Positions 24,508 to 32,558 of a stretch of DNA of 64,000 nt are shown piece after piece. Made by a program: the position numbers and the translations under genes. Numbering within the stretch: the stretch's first letter is position 1; every line of letters begins with the position of its first letter. The DNA comes from Sulfobacillus sp. (GTDB lineage Bacteria; Bacillota; Sulfobacillia; Sulfobacillales; Sulfobacillaceae). The DNA lies in the NCBI GenBank assembly GCA_027309085.1, contig DAIDDL010000021.1, forward strand, positions 1 to 64,000, given 5' to 3'. The notes under the pieces are model-generated. The model had not been told where the DNA came from and ran no database searches. It was given only the letters and a program-made list of their open reading frames with translations.

Positions 24508-27021
24508 ATGAACATCTTCGAGAAAAAGCTTGGGCAAGGTAATATCCCATCGTTGTCCGTCCATCCGGTGGAGCTGTTCCATTCCCTATTGCATCAAGAG
24601 GGCTATGAATATCTAAGAGGTGTTCAGGAGGAAATTCTTAGCCACTGGCATGCCAACCGCCAAACTCGCGATGTGGTTGGCAAGATGAATACCGGTGCGG
24701 GGAAGACCCTTACAGGGTTATTGATGTTGTACTCCAAACTCATTGAGGGTTATGGCCCTGCTTTGTATGTGTGCCCGGATAACCAACTTGTCGACCAAGT
24801 TATCGATCAAGCCCATAACTATGGGATCCCAGCATGTGTTTTCGATGCTAGTGGAGATTATCCATCTGAGTTCCTGAACAAGCAGTCCGTGTTAGTTTGC
24901 AATTTTGATAAGCTCTTCAATGGTAAATCTATCTTTGTACGAGATAACATTCACCTTGGATCTGTACTACTTGACGATGCTCACACTGGCGTCAGGCGCG
25001 TCAGACAAAATGCGACAATTACGATTCCCCACAGTCATCCGTTGTTTAAGCGGCTACTTTTTCTCTTTCAGGAGGACTTAGAGTACCAGGCTCCGGGTAC
25101 GTTCGCTCGCGTTTCCGACGAGGATCCATCGCCGAGAGTTTTGATGCGCGTTCCTTATTGGGCATGGGTGTCCAAGCATGACCATGTCGTCCGTATGATT
25201 AACGAGTATCGTACCGACGATGTCATTGATTTTGCATGGCAATTGATAGCTGATGATTTACTACAGTGTGATTGTATTTTGTCATCCAAAGAACTCGAAA
25301 TTGCCCCCATTCACGTACCGTATCACCTTAACCCGCCGTTTAATGAGGCAAAACACCGATTCGTTTTATCTGCGACGTTTGAGGATAACTCTGACTTGTT
25401 AAAGGACTTGGGGATAAGCAGTAATAGCGCTCTCAATGCATTGGTGCCTAAGGACCGCAAGGATATTGGCGAACGGCTTATATTAGCCCCCAGTCGCTTT
25501 GACCCTGTTCTCAACGACGAAGTCGTAAGAAATCTGTTGGCAGAGTATACCCGCTCGCATAAGGTCAACACTGTTGTTCTTGTTCCTTCGCGCTTCCAAG
25601 CGGACAAATGGCGCAAATTAGGCGCTGTGATAGTGGACAAGACTAACATAGTAGACGCTCTAGCCACGTTGAAGCGTGCCCAAGGTAATTTAATGGTTTT
25701 TGTAAACCGCTACGATGGTGTAGATTTACCGGGCGATATGTGCCGAATTTTGGTTCTTGATGGTCGGCCTTCTGATCACTCTCTCAGAGACCGATATTTA
25801 AATTCAGTTCTAGCAGATTCTTCGACCTTAAACGCCAAACTTGCTCAAACCATAGAACAAGGGCTAGGACGTGCTGTACGGTCGGGAAGTGATTATTCCG
25901 TGGTTTTCATTCTCGGAGCCGAGTTGGTCAGATTCCTTGGCGTGCATAGTAACTATCAATACTTCGCACCTGTGACGGCTTCACAACTATCTCTGGGACT
26001 TCAACTGCTCGATGGGGAAGACCGTTCAGACACGGCTCAAACCATTGTGGACGTAGTAGGGCTGTGCCTATCGAGAGATGTTAGTTGGAGAAAATATCAT
26101 CAAAACGCCATTACAAGTGTAAACCAAAATGTAAGCACAAGTAGAGATCTGTCTAACCTAGATACCGCGAAAGCGGAGGCCAAAGCCATCCAACTGTATA
26201 GACAACGCAATTATGAAGCAGCCAGTCAACAGATCGTCTCGCTCATTGATGAAAGGAAAAGCGAATTGTCGGACCGAGAATTGGGATGGTATTATCAATT
26301 CGCCGCGCAACTACTATTTCCAGGCAATCAGGTTCGTTCAAACGACCTGCAAATAAAGGCGGCTGAAACCACCACAGGGCTGTTCCATCCACCCCATGGA
26401 CCTGTCTTTACGCGGATTACTCGGCCGGGCGTTCAAAGCGCAATAATTCGTCGGCAAGTAGCAGAATTTGAGCGGCCCCAGGATGTGTCGGTGTATTTAG
26501 AGAGTATTTTAATTGACCTCCATTATAACCCAGATATTCCGTCGGAGTATTTTGAATCCAACTTAGCGAATGTCGGTCGGTTCCTGGGCTTCGGCGCCCA
26601 GGAACCGGAGCGCGAGCTTGGCAAGGGTCCAGATGTGCTCTGGTGCATGACTGATGGGCATTATCTTATACTTGAAGCTAAATCCCGGGCCACTCACGAT
26701 AAGATTTCCAAAGCGAATCTAGCGCAGCTTTACCATTCGGAGCAATGGTTTCAAGAGCATTACGGAACCGACACTAAATACACATTAGTCACGCTTCAGC
26801 CTCCGAGTTCAAAGGAGGATGATGTGACGGTAAGCGAACGGGTACGGGTACTGGATCAGAAGGGTTTGGAAGATTTGCGTGTAAACCTGCGTGGTTTAGT
26901 GCGAGCCTTGGGAACTAAGCAACCGGCGGCGCATACCGAAACGGAAATACAACGGTTGATTATTTTTCACAATTTATCGGCGGAGCTATTTAGAAAAAGA
27001 TATTTGAAGCAGATTCGATGA
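24508..27021 (+). CDS. Superfamily 2 helicase with C-terminal PD-(D/E)XK-like nuclease domain
   Basis: This 837-residue protein has a DEAD/DEAH-type motor: Walker A GKMNTGAGKT (residues 58-67), motif II LLDDAHTG (154-161), and a second RecA-like domain with FVNRYDGVDLPGDMCRILVL and QTIEQGLGRAVRSG as motif VI. A helical middle part follows. Near residues 708-726, KGPDVLWCMTDGHYLILEAK holds a D...ExK pattern of PD-(D/E)XK nucleases. Helicase plus nuclease in one chain is typical of defence proteins that track and cut foreign DNA. The ATG at 24508 follows TTGGAGG. The gene stands alone between Tn3 remnants, and its base composition is more AT-rich than the conjugation genes, so it was acquired separately. 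Confidence 0.8.
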   Translation: MNIFEKKLGQGNIPSLSVHPVELFHSLLHQEGYEYLRGVQEEILSHWHANRQTRDVVGKMNTGAGKTLTGLLMLYSKLIEGYGPALYVCPDNQLVDQVIDQAHNYGIPACVFDASGDYPSEFLNKQSVLVCNFDKLFNGKSIFVRDNIHLGSVLLDDAHTGVRRVRQNATITIPHSHPLFKRLLFLFQEDLEYQAPGTFARVSDEDPSPRVLMRVPYWAWVSKHDHVVRMINEYRTDDVIDFAWQLIADDLLQCDCILSSKELEIAPIHVPYHLNPPFNEAKHRFVLSATFEDNSDLLKDLGISSNSALNALVPKDRKDIGERLILAPSRFDPVLNDEVVRNLLAEYTRSHKVNTVVLVPSRFQADKWRKLGAVIVDKTNIVDALATLKRAQGNLMVFVNRYDGVDLPGDMCRILVLDGRPSDHSLRDRYLNSVLADSSTLNAKLAQTIEQGLGRAVRSGSDYSVVFILGAELVRFLGVHSNYQYFAPVTASQLSLGLQLLDGEDRSDTAQTIVDVVGLCLSRDVSWRKYHQNAITSVNQNVSTSRDLSNLDTAKAEAKAIQLYRQRNYEAASQQIVSLIDERKSELSDRELGWYYQFAAQLLFPGNQVRSNDLQIKAAETTTGLFHPPHGPVFTRITRPGVQSAIIRRQVAEFERPQDVSVYLESILIDLHYNPDIPSEYFESNLANVGRFLGFGAQEPERELGKGPDVLWCMTDGHYLILEAKSRATHDKISKANLAQLYHSEQWFQEHYGTDTKYTLVTLQPPSSKEDDVTVSERVRVLDQKGLEDLRVNLRGLVRALGTKQPAAHTETEIQRLIIFHNLSAELFRKRYLKQIR

Positions 27022-27438
27022 GGGCAAAAGTCCGCCCGCCTATTTTATTATTCTCATTGTTGTGGCGGCTGTTTATGTTGGGGGCGGTCTAGTGGCCCGC
27101 CCGTAAGGGCAAATCATTGCCACATCCGGAGCGAATGGTTCCATAGGTTCACGCAACGCGAAGGCCGGGACTCCAATGGAGGGCCGAGCCTTCACCAGCG
27201 CGATCCACTATGCGGGTAATGATCAGCCGGAAAGGCGGCGACGAATTGAGGCTAGAATCCCGCTATTCACTACGGCTCCTGGATAGGCGCGTATTGTGTT
27301 TTTAGCGTATACCCTAGCCGGACAGTGGCCAAAGGCCCAAACGCTGTTCGGGTAGACTTGTTTTGGTTATTTGTAGACAGGTGTGCGGTGATGCTATAGA
27401 TTTATTATGTAGAACGATTAGCCGAAGGGGAGGGCCGT
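27022..27438. other. Gene-free stretch upstream of the resolvase remnant
   Basis: This 417-base region holds no supported gene. In Tn3-family elements the resolution site (res) lies next to tnpR, so part of this spacer may be an old res site, but clear subsite repeats were not found. Confidence 0.4.
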
Positions 27439-28001
27439 GTGACGGGGCAACGGGTGGGTTACGCGCGGGTGTCGTCGGTCGATCAAAATTCCACACGCTA
27501 GTTGGAAGGGATTGTGGTGGATCGGACGTTCACCGACAAGGCATCCGGCAAGGATACGGAGCGCCCGCAACTGCCGGCGCTTGAGGCCTACGTTCGGGAC
27601 GGTGACACGGTGGTCGTGCACAGCATGGACCGCAATCTCGATGATCTCCGGAAGCTCGTACAGACATTGACGCAGCGGGGCGGCCGCATCGAATTCGTAA
27701 AAGAACAGTTGACCTTTACCGGGCAAGACTCCCCGATGGCCACGCTCTTGTTGTCGGTCATGGGGGCCTTTGCCGAATTTGAACGATCCTTGATTCGAGA
27801 TCGCCAACGGGACGGCGTGGCCTTAGCCAAACAACGGGGGGCCTATCGCGGCCGACAAAAACGCTGGGGCCCGAAGACGTTGCCGAGCTCCATCAACGGG
27901 CGGCCGCCGGAGAACCGAAGACACGGGTGGCCAAGCGATTCGGGATTGGCCGTACGGCCGTTGATGAATATTTGCAGAGGGCTGAGAAGACTCGCGCTTG
28001 A
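27439..28001 (+). pseudogene. Broken Tn3-type serine resolvase (tnpR)
   Basis: The frame starts at GTG with QRVGYARVSSVDQNSTR, the catalytic serine block of resolvases. A TAG at 27499-27501 then replaces the Gln usual in R-Q-L-E-G. The frame continues as LEGIVVDRTFTDKASGKDTE, VVVHSMDRNLDDLRKLVQTL and PMATLLLSVMGAFAEFERSL, all standard. Near 27855-27866 the frame shifts: the helix-turn-helix end (PEDVAELHQRAAAGEPKTRV, then RFGIGRTAVDEYLQRAEK) is read in another phase. With one stop and one frameshift, the gene cannot make a full resolvase. Confidence 0.85.
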
Positions 28002-28033
28002 AGCGCCGCACGACACAATTTGAACAAAGGATG

Positions 28034-28177
28034 ATGAACATGGAACCCGACTTGCCCCGCGTGGGAGAAATTCGCCAAGCCATTGGGCAGTCCTATATCC
28101 CGATCCGGATTGTTTACGGACCAGACGTGGAAAACCGCCCACGCTATCGGGGGGTAAAAAGCATAGAGCGAACCTAG
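28034..28177 (+). CDS. Short hypothetical frame after the resolvase remnant
   Basis: An ATG (28034, or 28040 with better spacing to AAAGG) opens a 45-47 residue frame starting MEPDLPRVGEIRQAIGQSYI. Composition is protein-like, but there is no known match. It may be the surviving start of a gene cut off by recombination, since AT-rich, unrelated sequence begins right after the stop. Confidence 0.35.
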   Translation: MNMEPDLPRVGEIRQAIGQSYIPIRIVYGPDVENRPRYRGVKSIERT

Positions 28178-28279
28178 CTATATACCCAGTCATAAAGAAT
28201 TACAGATCTAGTTGTCATATAATGACCATGGCACTTTAATCCAGCCGCTCGGCATTTATAAATCTTTATGGCCGAATAT

Positions 28280-28295
28280 ATATCACATGTGATAT
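28280..28295. promoter_or_regulatory. Perfect 16-base palindrome upstream of the methyltransferase gene
   Basis: ATATCACATGTGATAT is fully palindromic and lies 33 bases before the methyltransferase ATG, between a TATAAT at 28218-28223 (a possible -10 box) and the ribosome site. It resembles an operator for a dimeric regulator. Restriction-modification operons often use such sites to delay nuclease expression; no controller gene is seen next to it, so autoregulation by the methyltransferase is possible. Confidence 0.5.
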
Positions 28296-28328
28296 CTTTG
28301 ATTGACACAGAGTTTAGGAGGCACTGAA

Positions 28329-29336
28329 ATGGCTGACCCCTTGGTGATCGATAGACCCGACAGTATCTCTGAATCCTTAGTATCGCTTCTTGATTCTTTC
28401 CCAGGGCCACTGGCTGATTTAATCCGGGCGTCCGATCAACGCGCCATCCCGATGTTAGCTAAAGATGCCAAGGCGACCGCATTAGTCGAGAACCTCGTTC
28501 AGTCTTTACCGACCTATCACGATCTCTATCTAGGGGACAGCCGTCAGGTGCTGGCGCAGTTCCCGAGTAATAGCGTTCATCTCATTGTGACATCGCCCCC
28601 ATACTGGAATCTTAAGGAATATCCCAAGTCCGAAGGCCAAATGGGCGCAATTGAGGAATTTGATGAGTTCCTTGTGCAATTGGCCAAGGTCTGGGAGCAC
28701 GCTTACCGCCTCTTGGTTCCTGGGGGACGTATGGTGGTTGTCGTCGGTGACGTTTTAGTACCGCGGCGTCGCTACGGTCGGCATATCGTATTCCCCCTGC
28801 ATGCCGCCATCCAAGAACAGTGTCGACGAATTGGGTTTGATAATCTCGCCCCGATTATTTGGTATAAAATCGGGAACGCGCAGTTCGAAGCCTCCGGCAA
28901 TAGCGGAAGGTTTTTGGGGAAACCCTACGAGCCCAACGGCGTCGTGAAAAACGATATTGAATATATCCTATTTCAGCGTAAGCCGGGCGGATATCGTCAG
29001 CCTACACAGGCAGCGCGCGTACTGTCGATGCTGCCGGATACGCTGCACCGCGAATGTTTTCAACAGATTTGGACTCTCACCGGAGCCTCGACAAAAAACC
29101 ATCCCGCTCCGTATCCCTTAACGCTCGTCAACCGGTTAATCCGCATGTTTTCCTTTGTGGGCGACACGGTATTGGACCCTTTTATGGGGACAGGAACAAC
29201 AAACCTCGGCGCGGCACGCTGGGGCCGGAACAGTATCGGGGTAGATATCACGCCTTCTTACGTCGACATGTCCCACACACGCTTGCGAAGTCAGAATCCC
29301 CCGCCTACAATTGAGATACACGATGTAAGGAGCTAA
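28329..29336 (+). CDS. DNA methyltransferase of a type II system (amino-methyltransferase, beta-class order)
   Basis: This 335-residue enzyme has the catalytic motif IVTSPPYWNLKEYP near residue 86 and, further on, the cofactor motif VLDPFMGTGTTNLGAARWG near residue 280. Catalytic motif before cofactor motif is the beta-class order of N4-cytosine or N6-adenine methyltransferases; SPPY with Trp is commoner among N4-cytosine enzymes. TTAGGAGG sets the start at 28329. It stands four bases before the XhoI-like endonuclease gene, so the two form one restriction-modification operon, and it should protect the same site. Confidence 0.9.
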   Translation: MADPLVIDRPDSISESLVSLLDSFPGPLADLIRASDQRAIPMLAKDAKATALVENLVQSLPTYHDLYLGDSRQVLAQFPSNSVHLIVTSPPYWNLKEYPKSEGQMGAIEEFDEFLVQLAKVWEHAYRLLVPGGRMVVVVGDVLVPRRRYGRHIVFPLHAAIQEQCRRIGFDNLAPIIWYKIGNAQFEASGNSGRFLGKPYEPNGVVKNDIEYILFQRKPGGYRQPTQAARVLSMLPDTLHRECFQQIWTLTGASTKNHPAPYPLTLVNRLIRMFSFVGDTVLDPFMGTGTTNLGAARWGRNSIGVDITPSYVDMSHTRLRSQNPPPTIEIHDVRS

Positions 29337-29340
29337 AGAC

Positions 29341-30069
29341 ATGGTGCCAGAAGACCTTTTGTTTAGGGATGCAGTGCACTGGTTTTGGACAACACGCGAC
29401 CATCAATTATCTAGTCAACGGGATCGAGGAGCGATGGATGCTGGCCAGAGAAGCGCCGTCACGGGCGGCAAGCAGATGGACGGCTTCGCCCGAACGATCG
29501 CCCAGAGATTGGTCGACATGGACGTTCCCCCGCAGGCTATTTTTTTTGACAAGCAACTAGAGCTGCCGGGATTCTACCGTTCCACGAAGCAGTGGGATTT
29601 AATTGTCATTACCGATGGCGTGCTTCGCGCGGCCATCGAACTCAAGTCACAAGTCGGCCCTTCCTTCGGCAACAACTTTAATAATCGCACGGAAGAGGCA
29701 TTAGGGACGGCCACGGACATTTGGACCGCCTATCGTGAGGGTGCTTTCCAAACCGAACCGACCCCGTGGCTGGGGTACCTCCTTTTGCTAGAAGATTGCC
29801 CGCAGTCACGGGCACCAGTCAAGGTAGCCGAGCCACACTTCAAAGTATTTCCGGAGTTCATCAACGCCTCCTATGCCACAAGATATGACCTATTTTGTCG
29901 CAAGCTGGTTAGAGAGCGCCAATATAATGCCGCCTGTTTTCTCTTGGCCGACCGAACCAAGTGGGACGAGGACCAAAATTATGTCGCTCCGGCCGAGGAC
30001 TTGGGACCCATCCGATTCTTCGACAGTCTTAGTCGTAGCGTCAGACCGCTCGACAGTTACGGCGAGTAG
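29341..30069 (+). CDS. Type II restriction endonuclease, XhoI/PaeR7I-like
   Basis: This 242-residue protein has QRSAVTGGKQMDGFARTIAQ near residue 36, a stretch I associate with the XhoI/PaeR7I family, and the nuclease core WDLIVITDG (D86) then AAIELKSQVGPSFGNNFNNR with E100 and K102, a PD-(D/E)XK pattern. Members cut CTCGAG. It directly follows the methyltransferase. The specificity is family-based; CTCGAG does occur in this window (for example 53259-53264 and 62736-62741), so a working enzyme would need the methyltransferase. The recognised pair differs from PaeR7I in having a beta-class methyltransferase. Confidence 0.8.
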   Translation: MVPEDLLFRDAVHWFWTTRDHQLSSQRDRGAMDAGQRSAVTGGKQMDGFARTIAQRLVDMDVPPQAIFFDKQLELPGFYRSTKQWDLIVITDGVLRAAIELKSQVGPSFGNNFNNRTEEALGTATDIWTAYREGAFQTEPTPWLGYLLLLEDCPQSRAPVKVAEPHFKVFPEFINASYATRYDLFCRKLVRERQYNAACFLLADRTKWDEDQNYVAPAEDLGPIRFFDSLSRSVRPLDSYGE

Positions 30070-30136
30070 AGAATCTAGCGCCACGATTGATTTTCGTGAA
30101 CTATCGATTTATGGAAAGGTGATTACTTCGGAAAAC

Positions 30137-30667
30137 ATGATCTTTGTTGGCGGAATTCACGGTGTGGGAAAGACAACTGTTTGCCAAGTCATTCATGACG
30201 AATTCCAGATAGATCACTATTCAGCAAGTGCGTTGATTGCTAACGCGAAAAGAGAAGAGTTCGGGGTAGCGAAGCAGGTTGCTGACATTGAAACAAATCA
30301 GGACTTTCTGACGCGTGTTTTGAAAGACATGCAAATTGGTTCACGATGGTTTTTGCTAGACGGACATTTTTGTCTCATCGATACAAGAAGCCAAATTACC
30401 CGCGTTCCAGAGGACACCTTTCGTCAATTGGCCCCAAGGGGCATTATAACCATGCAGGATACAGTAAATAAAATTAAAGGAAGATTACTCAACAGGGATA
30501 ATTTCGTCTATGACGAACCATTTCTTGAGCAGTTTCAAGATGAAGAGCTTCGTTATGCTGTTGAACTGGCAAACATGATGCACATTCCCCACGTAGTTAT
30601 CCATACTAACGAACCGCAAATACGTAAACTGGAAGAGTTTCTTCGGATGGTGGGAGCAATTGTTTGA
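30137..30667 (+). CDS. P-loop nucleotide kinase-like protein
   Basis: This 176-residue protein begins MIFVGGIHGVGKTTVCQVIH, a P-loop (GxxGxGKT) followed by a kinase-like body: RWFLLDGHFCLID near residue 75 resembles the second acidic strand of small-molecule or nucleotide kinases. A C-terminal VVIHTNEPQIRKLEEFL is typical of P-loop kinases that end by sensing substrate. The ATG at 30137 has only a weak ribosome site; the frame also extends upstream over the restriction gene, which is rejected. It lies 30 bases before a PIN-GNAT-ASCH-like gene, in DNA visibly richer in A and T than the restriction genes, so the two may be a unit. Substrate unknown. Confidence 0.6.
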   Translation: MIFVGGIHGVGKTTVCQVIHDEFQIDHYSASALIANAKREEFGVAKQVADIETNQDFLTRVLKDMQIGSRWFLLDGHFCLIDTRSQITRVPEDTFRQLAPRGIITMQDTVNKIKGRLLNRDNFVYDEPFLEQFQDEELRYAVELANMMHIPHVVIHTNEPQIRKLEEFLRMVGAIV

Positions 30668-30697
30668 CACCGTCTGATCCACCTAGGAGGTACAAAT

Positions 30698-32212
30698 GTG
30701 CGAGTGCTTCTAGACACAAATATCGTAATTCACAGAGAGAATAGCAAAACGATGCGTGATGATATTGGCATCTTATTCAGATGGCTGGATAATCTCCATT
30801 ACAACAAGTGCATTCATCCATTAACTGTTGAAGAAATAAACAAGTATCAGGGCGAAGTAGTGAGACGGTCATTTAACATAAAACTTGAGAACTACAATAT
30901 TTTGAAGACCACAGCGCCCTGGATGGGACCTATCGTAGAAGTTTCTAAGCAAGAAGATACGAATGATAATGATCGAATTGACTCGCGCCTTCTCAATGAG
31001 GTCTTACAGGACCGGGTAGATATTCTCATAACTGAAGACAAAAAAATTCGCAGAAAGGCTGCGTTGTTAGACATTGAACACCGGATATTCAGTATTGATG
31101 CGTTTCTGGAGAAGGTAACAGCAGAAAATCCTCTGTTGGCCGATTATAATGTTCTTTCGGTCAAGAAAGAGTTCTTTGGAAACATCAACGTGGATGACGA
31201 ATTCTTCGATAGCTTTAGGGACGATTATCCGGGTTTTAACCACTGGTTCAACAGAAAATCTGATGAGGTCGCATACATTTCTCGGCTAAATAACACGATT
31301 TCCGCCTTTCTTTATGTGAAATTAGAGGATGAAGCTGAGGACTATTCAGACATCAGTCCTGTGTTTTCACGTAAACGGAGACTTAAGATCGGAACTTTCA
31401 AGGTAACGTTGAATGGTTTTAAACTTGGTGAGCGGTTTCTCAAGATCGTGTTCGATAATGCCATGAGATACCATGTAGACGAGATTTATGTAACGATTTT
31501 TGACCGAACACTCGAACAGCAGCGGTTGATTAGCTTATTGGAGGACTTCGGATTTAGTCATCATGGACACAAGGAAGAAGAACTGGTATTAGTGCGTTCG
31601 ATGGCCAATGTTAGAAATCTTGATAATCCCAAATTCATGTACCCATATATACCGATTAACGGGAATAACATATTTTTCGTTTCGATATACCCGCAGTACC
31701 ATACCGAACTGTTCCCGGACTCGATCTTGAATACTGAGTCTCCAGACGACTTCGTGGAACACACCCCTTTTCGAAATGCCATTAGCAAGGTTTATATTTC
31801 ACGAGCATACGAACGTGATTTGAAGTCTGGTGATGTACTGTTGTTCTACAGAACGGGAGATCGTGACCCTAAAGTATACTCAGGAGTTGTCACGACCATC
31901 GGAATCGTGGAGAATATAGTTACGAACATACGTTCCGAGGAAGAGTTCATCGGTCTGTGCAGAAAACGCAGCGTGTTCAGTGACGACGAGTTACGGGAGC
32001 GCTGGAATTATAGGGCGGGAAACAGACCTTTTATCGTTAATTTCTTGTACGCATATTCGCTTCCGAAGCGCCCTAATCTACATAGGCTTATCGAGCTAGG
32101 CATCATTAGTGATCCACATTCGCTTCCGAGAGGATTTGGGAGAATGAATTCAGAACAGTTACTAACAGTCTTTAGGGAGGCACAGGCGGATGAAGGTCTT
32201 ATTATCCATTAA
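30698..32212 (+). CDS. PIN nuclease - GNAT acetyltransferase - ASCH/EVE-like fusion protein
   Basis: This 504-residue protein opens RVLLDTNIVIHRENSKTM, the start of PIN RNases, with further acidic residues in VEEINKYQ and VDILITEDKKIRRKA, which fit the metal site. Residues about 150-310 resemble a GNAT acetyltransferase: a strand-helix pattern with LKIGTFKVTLNGFKLGERFL and YVTIFDRTLEQQRLISLLED then FGFSHHG. The last 180 residues include ISRAYERDLKSGDVLLFYRT, YSGVVTTIGIVENIV and IGLCRKRSVFS, an ASCH/EVE-like RNA-binding fold. The GTG at 30698 follows CTAGGAGG. The next gene, an ASCH protein, overlaps its end. Together they suggest RNA cleavage or modification under a ligand-sensing domain. Confidence 0.75.
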   Translation: MRVLLDTNIVIHRENSKTMRDDIGILFRWLDNLHYNKCIHPLTVEEINKYQGEVVRRSFNIKLENYNILKTTAPWMGPIVEVSKQEDTNDNDRIDSRLLNEVLQDRVDILITEDKKIRRKAALLDIEHRIFSIDAFLEKVTAENPLLADYNVLSVKKEFFGNINVDDEFFDSFRDDYPGFNHWFNRKSDEVAYISRLNNTISAFLYVKLEDEAEDYSDISPVFSRKRRLKIGTFKVTLNGFKLGERFLKIVFDNAMRYHVDEIYVTIFDRTLEQQRLISLLEDFGFSHHGHKEEELVLVRSMANVRNLDNPKFMYPYIPINGNNIFFVSIYPQYHTELFPDSILNTESPDDFVEHTPFRNAISKVYISRAYERDLKSGDVLLFYRTGDRDPKVYSGVVTTIGIVENIVTNIRSEEEFIGLCRKRSVFSDDELRERWNYRAGNRPFIVNFLYAYSLPKRPNLHRLIELGIISDPHSLPRGFGRMNSEQLLTVFREAQADEGLIIH

Positions 32213-32558
32213 ACCAGAATTTGCGCACGAAATCTTTTCAGGGACGAAGCGGTACGAGTATCGCAAAACGATATTCCGGCAAAAAGTCACGACGGTAGTG
32301 GTTTATGCCTCGTCACCAGTGAGCAAGGTCCTAGGCGAGTTCGAGATTGACGAAATATTGCATGATGAAATTGAAGCATTGTGGGAAACCACGAAGAGCT
32401 ATTCTGGCATCACTAAAGACTTTTTCTTCTCCTACTTTAGATCAAGGGAATCTGGTTACGCTATTAAGATAAAGAGCTGCGAGTTATATGACGATCCTAT
32501 GGATTTGCAGTCAGTGTATGGATCGAATCCCCCGCAGTCATTCGCCTATGTAGAATAG
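32190..32558 (+). CDS. ASCH-domain protein
   Basis: This 122-residue protein begins KVLLSIKPEFAHEIFSGTKR then YEYRKTIF, the hallmark of ASCH domains (SxKPxx...I.G.K..E.R). These bind RNA or modified nucleosides. The strand TTVVVYASSPVSKVLGEFEI also fits. It starts inside the C terminus of the PIN-GNAT fusion and overlaps it by 23 bases, so it is translationally coupled. It may be the antitoxin or regulator of the PIN fusion, or its substrate-recognition partner. After its stop the sequence changes to GC-rich, structured DNA. Confidence 0.8.
   Translation: MKVLLSIKPEFAHEIFSGTKRYEYRKTIFRQKVTTVVVYASSPVSKVLGEFEIDEILHDEIEALWETTKSYSGITKDFFFSYFRSRESGYAIKIKSCELYDDPMDLQSVYGSNPPQSFAYVE

Noticed and set aside
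28034-28177. Short frame as an antitoxin or controller of the restriction system
   Set aside because: No helix-turn-helix is seen, so it is kept only as a hypothetical frame.
29873-30136. Upstream extension of the kinase-like gene over the restriction gene
   Set aside because: The extension is a shadow of the endonuclease frame; the P-loop protein starts naturally at 30137.
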